From: an uncultured Sphingobium sp.
GTDB taxonomy: Bacteria; Pseudomonadota; Alphaproteobacteria; Sphingomonadales; Sphingomonadaceae
Length of the DNA stretch: 9,390 nt
Direction: 5' to 3'
NCBI GenBank assembly: GCA_913773715.1
Contig: CAJYHD010000779.1
Span: forward strand, 1-9,390
This document shows, in pieces, positions 1-8,674 of this stretch. A program made the position numbers and the translations under genes. The notes under the pieces are model-generated. The model was not told where the DNA came from, searched no databases, and saw nothing but the letters and a program-made list of their open reading frames with translations. The first letter of the stretch is position 1; every line of letters starts with the position of its first letter.

Positions 1-740
1 GCGCGCAGGCGCAGGCGGACGCACTAAATCGCGCCCGCGACACCGCCGAACGCGACGTGATCGCCGCGCGCGAAAATGCGATGGCGGGTGCGGCAGTGCT
101 GCTCGCGATCGCGGTGCTGGGACTTGGTGCGGGTGGCCTTTTCTACACGCAGAAGAAAGAGCGGCAGGCGACCTACTTCATGGCGGGCGGTGGCGTTGCC
201 TTGCTCGCGGCGCTCGGCCTTTTCATCTTCAAGCCGAGCTTCGCCAGCATCGACGATCGCGTGAAGCAGGCGCAATCCTCCGGCGTCACGACCAACGGCG
301 CGTTCGCGTGGGCGGGCGACAATATTTGCCGAATCGATACAGGGCGCAGCCGCCTCACCGTCTCCCCCGCCAACGATGTGCCGTTCAACTGGGCCGAGGG
401 TGGATGCGTCAATGGCGAGACACAATATGTTTCGGCGGGTACGCGATGGGATCGGACCCAGGTCCCCGATGAAGGCAATTACGTTACCAGCAGCAGCTTC
501 GATCCGGCGACGGGTATGTTGCGCGTCCAGCGCTGGCTGCCCGACGCGGACGTGATGGAAAAGGCACGCGCGCTGACGAAGGACAAGCCGATCAAGGGCT
601 GTGGCACCGACCCCGATCTCCTCGCCCGTATTGCAGCGCTCCAGTCGGGCGTTGCGACATTGGTGGCTGCACAACCCAATGAGCGGATCGTCTATCATTG
701 CCAGAAAGGGCGGCTCGCGCTGGTTGAGCCGGCACCCTGA
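1..740 (+). CDS. C-terminal part of a two-helix membrane protein with a cysteine-containing domain (5' end outside window)
   Basis: The reading frame is open from the left edge (first full codon at 3) to TGA at 738-740, so the gene starts upstream; the GTG at 57 is probably internal. The visible protein begins with an Ala/Arg/Glu-rich stretch that looks like the end of a coiled coil. Two hydrophobic helices follow, roughly AMAGAAVLLAIAVLGLGAGG and TYFMAGGGVALLAALGLFIF, joined by a basic loop (TQKKERQ). By the positive-inside rule the loop is cytoplasmic, so both flanks should be periplasmic. The C-terminal domain of about 165 residues has four cysteines (NIC, GGC, KGC, YHC contexts), enough for two disulfides. 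I do not recognise the family. Such a tail could belong to a larger envelope protein, for example a periplasmic protease or a coiled-coil protein, but nothing visible decides this. It is separated from the atp operon by its own weak terminator and a candidate promoter. Confidence 0.75.
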   Translation, partial: AQAQADALNRARDTAERDVIAARENAMAGAAVLLAIAVLGLGAGGLFYTQKKERQATYFMAGGGVALLAALGLFIFKPSFASIDDRVKQAQSSGVTTNGAFAWAGDNICRIDTGRSRLTVSPANDVPFNWAEGGCVNGETQYVSAGTRWDRTQVPDEGNYVTSSSFDPATGMLRVQRWLPDADVMEKARALTKDKPIKGCGTDPDLLARIAALQSGVATLVAAQPNERIVYHCQKGRLALVEPAP

Positions 741-766
741 CGATTGGCACGGCAGACAGAAAAACT

Positions 767-786
767 CAGGCAAATAGCCTGTATTT
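767..786 (+). terminator. weak candidate intrinsic terminator after the first gene
   Basis: CAGGC (767-771) pairs with GCCTG (777-781) around a 5-nt AAATA loop and is followed by TATTT. It lies 26 bp after the stop codon, the right place for a terminator. The 5-bp stem and interrupted T tract make it weak. An A-run (760-764) precedes it, so it could also work poorly in the other direction. Confidence 0.3.
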
Positions 787-803
787 CCCGCGCGACGCTG
801 AAT

Positions 804-831
804 CTTGCTCGATGACTTGCATAGTCATAAT
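804..831 (+). promoter_or_regulatory. candidate sigma-70 promoter of the atp operon
   Basis: CTTGCT (804-809) resembles the alphaproteobacterial -35 element CTTGAC. CATAAT (826-831) is a good -10 box after a 16-bp spacer. Transcription would start near 838, giving a leader of roughly 88 nt before the atpH start at 926. This is the only AT-richer stretch between the two genes with this spacing. It is called by eye, with no experimental support. Confidence 0.5.
812..828 (+). promoter_or_regulatory. perfect inverted repeat across the promoter spacer and -10 box (possible operator)
   Basis: ATGACT (812-817) is the exact reverse complement of AGTCAT (823-828), with TGCAT between them. The repeat covers most of the proposed spacer and the first half of the -10 element, where a repressor would block RNA polymerase. 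No known regulator is recognised from the half-site. A 6-bp inverted repeat can occur by chance, so the operator role is inference. Confidence 0.35.
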
Positions 832-842
832 CGCGCTGCTAA

Positions 843-889
843 CCGGCCCCTCGACAGGGGACCGGCAATACTGATCCCCTTCTCTTTTT
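843..889 (+). promoter_or_regulatory. structured atp leader with two mutually exclusive hairpins
   Basis: CCGGCCCCT (843-851) pairs with AGGGG-A-CCGG (856-865; one bulged A) around the tetraloop CGAC. Alternatively AGGGGA (856-861) pairs with TCCCCT (875-880), which is followed by the pyrimidine-rich TCTCTTTTT (881-889). The AGGGGA strand is shared, so the two folds exclude each other, as antiterminator and terminator do in attenuation. The first fold is longer and tighter. The hexamer ACCGGC occurs three times (842-847, 861-866, 895-900). Function is inference. Confidence 0.35.
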
Positions 890-909
890 GCATGACCGGC
901 AAATCTAGT

Positions 910-914
910 GGAGG
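910..914 (+). promoter_or_regulatory. ribosome binding site that decides the atpH start
   Basis: GGAGG lies 11 nt before the GTG at 926. It overlaps the alternative GTG at 908 and so cannot serve it. No purine-rich motif stands before 908, so this site favours 926 as the true start. Confidence 0.6.
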
Positions 915-925
915 ACGGTAAGCGC

Positions 926-3012
<2,087 letters not shown>

Positions 3013-3029
3013 CAAGACGATAAAAACGC

Positions 3030-3142
3030 CGTCGTCCCCGCGACCCGAAGGGCGACCTTCAGGTCAACGCGGGGATCCATCTCCCAAGCTTCGTTCTTGG
3101 GGCACGGTCCGGAGATAGATTCCCGCCTGCGCGGGAATGACG
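3030..3142 (+). repeat. palindromic repeat-like element (REP/MITE-like) between atpA and atpG
   Basis: The 113-bp element is bounded by CGTC (3030-3033) and GACG (3139-3142), which pair. Inside are three hairpins. The first has an outer stem CCCCGCG (3036-3042)/CGCGGGG (3068-3074) and an inner stem GAAGG (3047-3051)/CCTTC (3056-3060) closed by a GCGA tetraloop, a GNRA type. The second is CCCAAG (3083-3088)/CTTGGG (3096-3101), flanked by ATCTCC/GGAGAT (3079-3084, 3111-3116). The third is ATTCCCGC (3119-3126)/GCGGGAAT (3131-3138). The two halves are imperfect inverted copies of each other. The right end read in reverse, CGTCATTCCCGCG, resembles a motif dispersed in many proteobacterial genomes. 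There is no T tract, so it is not an intrinsic terminator. The element would be transcribed within the atp mRNA. Confidence 0.75.
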
Positions 3143-3165
3143 GAAAAGGTTGAAGTAGGTAGGAT

Positions 3166-4050
3166 ATGCCCAGCCTCAAGGAACTTAAGCTTCGCCGGGA
3201 CTCGGTGAAGTCCACGCAAAAGATCACCAAGGCGAAGCAGATGGTCGCCGCCGCGAAGCTGCGCAAGGCGCAGGCCGCAGCCGAAGCCGCGCGCCCCTAT
3301 AGCGAGCGCCTCGAAGCCGTCGTCGCCAGCCTTGCGACCAAGATCGCGGGCGGATCGGGCGAAGGCGCCTCGCCGCTGCTGGCCGGTACAGGCAAGGATC
3401 AGGTGCATCTGCTGGTCGTCGCCAACTCCGACCGTGGCCTTGCCGGTGCGTTCAACGCCAATATCGTGAAGGCCGCGCTCGCCAAGGCGCGCGAGCTGGA
3501 GCTGGATGGCAAGACGGTGCAATTCTACCTGATCGGGCGCAAGGGTCGCCCGGTCATCAACCGCACCTATCCCGGCAAGATCGTCGCGCAGTATGATACG
3601 ACCGGCGTCAAGGAACCCGGTTTCTCGCAGGCGCAGGCGATCGCGCAGGAACTGTCGACCATGTTCCTCGACGGCAAGTTCGATGTCGCGCACCTCTTCT
3701 ACTCGCGCTTCAAGTCGGCGCTGGCGCAGATCCCGACCGAGCAGCAGATCATCCCGGTGAAGATCCCTGCCGACGCGGACCGCAACGCGATCCCCGCGAC
3801 GGTTGAATATGAACCGAGCGAGGAAGCGATCCTCGACGACCTGCTGCCGCGCAACATCTCGATCCAGCTGTTCAAGGCGCTGCTCGAAAACAACGCGTCG
3901 GAACAGGGCGCGTCGATGACCGCCATGGACAATGCGACGCGCAACGCGGGCGACCTGATCAACAAGCTCAACATCCAGTACAACCGCAGCCGCCAGGCCG
4001 CGATCACCACCGAACTCGTCGAAATCATCTCGGGCGCCGAAGCCCTTTAA
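3166..4050 (+). CDS. atpG: ATP synthase F1 subunit gamma
   Basis: This is the central rotor shaft of F1, 294 residues, turning inside alpha3-beta3 and joining epsilon to the c-ring. The N-terminal helix [20 protein letters not shown] and the C-terminal helix with [20 protein letters not shown] are the conserved coiled-coil halves, and length is normal. AGG at 3157-3159 lies 6 nt before ATG. Two residues are odd. Lys-24 (codon 3235-3237) sits where E. coli has gamma Met-23, and Ser-250 (codon 3913-3915, [10 protein letters not shown]) sits where E. coli has Arg-242. The first matches a known uncoupling substitution and the second a known suppressor site (see findings). The upstream repeat element means translation must start independently of atpA; atpD follows after 21 bp. 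Confidence 0.97.
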   Translation: MPSLKELKLRRDSVKSTQKITKAKQMVAAAKLRKAQAAAEAARPYSERLEAVVASLATKIAGGSGEGASPLLAGTGKDQVHLLVVANSDRGLAGAFNANIVKAALAKARELELDGKTVQFYLIGRKGRPVINRTYPGKIVAQYDTTGVKEPGFSQAQAIAQELSTMFLDGKFDVAHLFYSRFKSALAQIPTEQQIIPVKIPADADRNAIPATVEYEPSEEAILDDLLPRNISIQLFKALLENNASEQGASMTAMDNATRNAGDLINKLNIQYNRSRQAAITTELVEIISGAEAL

Positions 4051-5517
<1,467 letters not shown>

Positions 5518-5523
5518 GGATAC

Positions 5524-5637
5524 ATCCTTCTCCTTGCAGGAGAAGGATAGGCAGACTTGCCGGCGTGCTGGCTAGTCGAAGTTGGATGAGGGCGAGCGGA
5601 TCGCAGCCCTCACCCTCCCTCTCCTGATCGGAGAGGG
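5524..5637 (+). repeat. palindromic repeat-like element between atpD and atpC
   Basis: Three successive hairpins fill the gap. ATCCTTCTCC (5524-5533) pairs perfectly with GGAGAAGGAT (5539-5548) around TTGCA. TGAGGGC (5587-5593) pairs with GCCCTCA (5606-5612), with an inner GCG/CGC (5596-5598, 5602-5604). CCCTCTCC (5617-5624) pairs with GGAGAGGG (5630-5637). The ATCCTTCTCC...GATGAGGG...CCCTCTCC vocabulary resembles a repeat family I know from many Proteobacteria and is unrelated in sequence to the element between atpA and atpG. There is no T tract after any stem, so termination here is unlikely. It ends just before the atpC ribosome binding site GAGG (5642-5645). Confidence 0.65.
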
Positions 5638-5653
5638 GTTTGAGGATAAAGAG

Positions 5654-5908
5654 ATGGCACTGCATTTCGAACTCGTGACCCCGGAAAAGCTGGTCCGCAC
5701 GCAAGAGGTCTATCAGGTCGTCGTTCCCGGCACCGAAGGCGACTTCGGCGTGCTGGAAGGACATGCGCCTTTCATGTCGACCATCCGTGATGGCGCGATC
5801 CAGGTCTTCGCGTCGGCAGGCGCCGCGCCCGAGGTGATCCCGGTCGAAGGCGGCTTTGCCGAGGTCAACGAAAAGGGCCTGACGGTCCTCGCCGAAAAGG
5901 CTGGCTGA
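5654..5908 (+). CDS. atpC: ATP synthase F1 subunit epsilon, short form without the C-terminal helical domain
   Basis: This is the rotor-foot subunit that joins gamma to the c-ring, only 84 residues. It contains the full N-terminal beta-sandwich: [40 protein letters not shown] and the closing [18 protein letters not shown]. Typical bacterial epsilon is about 130-140 residues; the missing part is the two-helix domain that inhibits ATP hydrolysis in E. coli and Bacillus. The stop at 5906-5908 comes right after the equivalent of E. coli LADTA. No remnant of the helices is visible before the terminator at 5938, so this is a clean loss rather than a recent frameshift. The start ATG 5654 has GAGG 8 nt upstream; the earlier in-frame TTG at 5582 lies inside the repeat element and is rejected. 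I recall similarly short epsilon chains in sphingomonads. Confidence 0.93.
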   Translation: MALHFELVTPEKLVRTQEVYQVVVPGTEGDFGVLEGHAPFMSTIRDGAIQVFASAGAAPEVIPVEGGFAEVNEKGLTVLAEKAG

Positions 5909-5937
5909 GGCACCCACCTCAACCATCGACACGATTA

Positions 5938-5975
5938 AAGGAAAGCCGCGTTCCCGGAGGAGCGCGGCTTTCTTT
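5938..5975 (+). terminator. intrinsic terminator of the atp operon
   Basis: GAAAGCCGCG (5941-5950) pairs perfectly with CGCGGCTTTC (5963-5972) around a 12-nt loop. The stem extends with a G-T wobble and two A-T pairs (5938-5940 with 5973-5975), and the last bases form the T-rich end. It lies about 30 bp after the atpC stop and closes the operon. Confidence 0.85.
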
Positions 5976-6031
5976 GGTTAGCAGCTCCTTAACCGTGACG
6001 CCGTAAACGGGGGTCGGTTCGGGGAGTGTGC

Positions 6032-8011
6032 GTGTTCTATTTCACCCAAGATATTGGCGGTTTGGTGCTGGCGACATGCGTCGCGCCGCTGCTGCTGCTC
6101 GTTCCCGGACTGGGACTCTATCGACTGCTCTCCCGCTTCGGCCTGGACATGCCGGGTTACTGGCAGCGGATCGGCTGGGGCATCATCCTTGGCGTTGCGA
6201 TCCTTCCTGTGTTCGATACGTTGGCCATCCGCGCGATGGGCATGCCCGGCATGCTGCTGTTGAACGGTCTGCTGGCGCTATGGGGTATGCCGCTCTTGAG
6301 AGGCCGCCCACGCGACCTGTCGGTTTGTCTCTTTCTAATGATCGCGATCATCTGGTGGGTGATCACGGCCTGGGCGATGGCCGATTTCGACCTCGATGGC
6401 CGCCTGTACGAAAGCCTGATCATCTACGATATGGTCAAGCATGCCGCCGTGGTCGAACAGATCGCCCGCCAAGGCATCCCCTTCACCGACCCCTTCTTCG
6501 CGCGAGACGGGATCGCGGGCTATTATCATTATTTCTATGTCTGGCCTGCCGCGATCCGCTGGATCAGCGGCTTTCAGGTCCCACCGACGATGGCCTTTGC
6601 CGCGACCGCCTACTGGACCGGCTTTGCCGTCGTCGCCTTGCTCTGGCGCATCGCGGCAGAGGCGGGATTGATCCGCGCTGGCCGCGAAAGACGCGTGCTG
6701 CTGCTCGCCATACTCCTCTGCTTCGTCGCGGGAACCGACCTTCTTTTCATGCTGATGCGCTATCTGGTGGTCCATCGGATAGAGCCGGAAATCGATAGCT
6801 GGAATACGGAAATCCGGATGCTCGGCACCTCCACCCTGTGGGTGCCGCATTATGTCATGGCCGTGATCGCAGCATGGACCGGCATGCTGCTCTGCGCGCG
6901 AACGAGCGTCACCGCAGGCCATGCGCGATGGGTGCTCGTGGCCGCCGCAGGCGCGGCGTTTGCCACCCTCTTCGGCGCATCGGTCTGGATCGCCGTCACC
7001 ATAGCGCCGCTGCTCATCGTCTGGGGGGTCATGCGCCTGACGCGCCGGGACGCTTCGCTGCTGGTGGCGGGCTTGATCGCGCTGCTGCTTTCCATCCCCC
7101 AACTGCGCGACCTGCTTCAAGGCCGCGCACCGGATGTTTTTCCGATCGGCTTTCAGGTCCGCCCCTTCACCATCCTGTTCGCGCAGAACAATCCGCATGG
7201 GCAGTTGTGGAGCTTCATCCTCCTGCCGCTCAACTATGCGGCGGAGTTTGGCGTCCTGTGCCTCGGTGCGCGCGCCTTTTACCAGCAACGTCAACAATGG
7301 AGCGAGGAAGGCCGCGTCGTCCGCCAGTTGCTGCTCTGGAGCGCTATCCTGTCCTTCTTCGTGTCCAGTTTCCTGCGATCCACCATCATCAACAATGATC
7401 TGGGTTGGCGGTCGGTGCTGTTTATGATCGTGCCGCTGATGCTGGCGACGATGGCGGCGGCGCAGACGATCGATACGCGCCGTCAATTGGGTTGGCTGGC
7501 GACCATCCTGCTGGCACTGGGCCTGCTCGGCACGCTGTGGGATCTGGTTGGCATGCGCCTCATCCGCCCCCCGCAATTTCCCACGCTGCCGATCCAGCTG
7601 AACAGCGACAAACCGATGTCTTACACGTTGCGCACCGCCTATGGCTGGGCGGATCGCCATTTGCCTGAGAGAGCCACGCTCCAGCATAATCCTGCCCTTA
7701 CCGCGCGCGCGCTGGAATTTGGAATGTACGGCCATCATTGGCCTGCCGTGGCCGACAAGGAAGCCTTCCTCTTCGGTGCGAGCCGGCAAGCCGTCGCCGA
7801 GCGCATGGCCCTGTTGCAACCATTGTTCGAACAACCGCTGTCGAGCCGGGAAGTGGCCACGCGCGCCCAAGCGGCACGCGTCGATTTCCTGCTCTTCACC
7901 CGGCGCGATCCAGTCTGGCGGCAAGCCGGTGGGCCGCCACCATCCGTGCGCTGCATCCACCGCACGACCGACCTGTGCATCGCGCCCGCCATTTCAGGTG
8001 CCCGGCCATGA
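6032..8011 (+). CDS. polytopic membrane protein, GT-C glycosyltransferase-like, function unknown
   Basis: The protein has 659 residues from GTG 6032, which has GGAG 5 nt upstream; GTG 6026 would add two residues. I count about 14 hydrophobic helices. After the fourth lies a large, probably periplasmic loop with acidic DFDLD (about 118-122), DMVKH (133-137), GIPFTDPFF and GYYHYFY (163-169). A loop after helix 4 is not where most GT-C enzymes carry their acidic motif (usually the first loop), but its acidic/His/Tyr content is GT-C-like. A later loop has NNDLGWR. The last 145 residues are hydrophilic, starting near YGWADRHLPERATL, like the soluble tails of many GT-C lipid-linked sugar transferases. 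I recognise no named family; the glycosyltransferase idea is inference. The stop overlaps the next start (ATGA), so the two genes form a unit. No clear promoter was seen in the 50 bp after the atp terminator. Confidence 0.85.
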   Translation: MFYFTQDIGGLVLATCVAPLLLLVPGLGLYRLLSRFGLDMPGYWQRIGWGIILGVAILPVFDTLAIRAMGMPGMLLLNGLLALWGMPLLRGRPRDLSVCLFLMIAIIWWVITAWAMADFDLDGRLYESLIIYDMVKHAAVVEQIARQGIPFTDPFFARDGIAGYYHYFYVWPAAIRWISGFQVPPTMAFAATAYWTGFAVVALLWRIAAEAGLIRAGRERRVLLLAILLCFVAGTDLLFMLMRYLVVHRIEPEIDSWNTEIRMLGTSTLWVPHYVMAVIAAWTGMLLCARTSVTAGHARWVLVAAAGAAFATLFGASVWIAVTIAPLLIVWGVMRLTRRDASLLVAGLIALLLSIPQLRDLLQGRAPDVFPIGFQVRPFTILFAQNNPHGQLWSFILLPLNYAAEFGVLCLGARAFYQQRQQWSEEGRVVRQLLLWSAILSFFVSSFLRSTIINNDLGWRSVLFMIVPLMLATMAAAQTIDTRRQLGWLATILLALGLLGTLWDLVGMRLIRPPQFPTLPIQLNSDKPMSYTLRTAYGWADRHLPERATLQHNPALTARALEFGMYGHHWPAVADKEAFLFGASRQAVAERMALLQPLFEQPLSSREVATRAQAARVDFLLFTRRDPVWRQAGGPPPSVRCIHRTTDLCIAPAISGARP

Positions 8012-8580
8012 TATCGCTAAAGCCCTATCTGCACCTCGCCCTGACATATCTGGCGACACTGACAACCGGATTCCTGCTGTACGTCCTGCTGATCCGCAGT
8101 CCGCTGCTCGGCGGCATCGGCATCCTCTTCTATCGCGGCGTGTTTATCGCGGTCGTGACAGCGGCGATCCTGCTCATCTGCGGCATACGCCTGCGCCAAA
8201 GGCTGCGGCTCGATCCCGCTACCATCGTCGGCGGCGCAGCCCTGTCGCTTGCGTTCAACATCTGCTTCCTCATCACCTTCCCTGTCACCTTCGACCGCTC
8301 GATCACCATGTTCCTGCTGTCCCGGATCGAACGGCAGGACGGGCAGCTCACCGCGCCGATGCTGGAGCAGTTGTTCGTGCGCGAATATCTGGGCGACATG
8401 CGCCAGATCGACCGGCGCGTGGCAGAGCAGACGCTGTCGGGCAACGTCCGGGTCCAGCAGGGCCACATTCATATGACGGCCCAAGGCGCTCGATTGCTGG
8501 CGGGCGGGCGCATCGTCGGCGGCTGGTTCGGGGCCGATCCCCGGTTCGTGACGCCGCCGCCAGACGCGGCCAGGCATTAG
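8008..8580 (+). CDS. small membrane protein with three helices and a winged-helix-like C-terminal region
   Basis: The protein has 190 residues. ATG 8008 overlaps the previous stop by 4 bp, which argues for coupled translation and a shared function; the frame is open further upstream but only as a shadow of the larger gene. Hydrophobic helices lie at about 8-29, 40-60 and 72-94, with a basic stretch RLRQRLRLDP between the last two. Residues 95-165 (FDRSITMFLLSRIE, LTAPMLEQLFVREYL, RRVAEQTLSGNVRV, HIHMTAQGARLL) have the helix-helix-helix-hairpin rhythm of a winged-helix fold. The phrase MTAQGARLL resembles the end of such domains. This could be a protein-interaction module next to the membrane rather than a DNA binder. 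No named family is recognised. I infer that it is an accessory partner of the upstream GT-C-like protein. Confidence 0.8.
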   Translation: MISLKPYLHLALTYLATLTTGFLLYVLLIRSPLLGGIGILFYRGVFIAVVTAAILLICGIRLRQRLRLDPATIVGGAALSLAFNICFLITFPVTFDRSITMFLLSRIERQDGQLTAPMLEQLFVREYLGDMRQIDRRVAEQTLSGNVRVQQGHIHMTAQGARLLAGGRIVGGWFGADPRFVTPPPDAARH

Positions 8581-8626
8581 GTTTTTATCAAAGTTTCCAC
8601 CTTATTCACCTTTATCAGCCACATCT

Positions 8627-8653
8627 GATCGACCCGAACACACGGGTACGATC
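8627..8653 (+). other. hairpin in the upstream region of cpaF
   Basis: GATCGACCCG (8627-8636) pairs with CGGGT-A-CGATC (8643-8653; one bulged A) around AACACA. No T tract follows, so it is not an intrinsic terminator. The 8581-8674 gap otherwise holds an AT-richer stretch (8582-8618) that may contain the cpaF promoter, though no box is clear enough to call. The hairpin could be a leader structure or a protein-binding site. Confidence 0.35.
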
Positions 8654-8674
8654 GCGACATATCGGCGGAGAGCT

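Noticed and set aside
3119..3138. The 8-bp GC-rich hairpin before atpG as an intrinsic terminator
   Set aside because: No T tract follows (ATGACGG), and termination here would cut off atpG, atpD and atpC in an operon with no visible internal promoter. It is better read as part of the repeat element.
5582..5653. TTG at 5582 as the atpC start
   Set aside because: It lies within a palindromic repeat element with no ribosome binding site. ATG 5654 gives the conserved epsilon N-terminus [10 protein letters not shown] with GAGG upstream.
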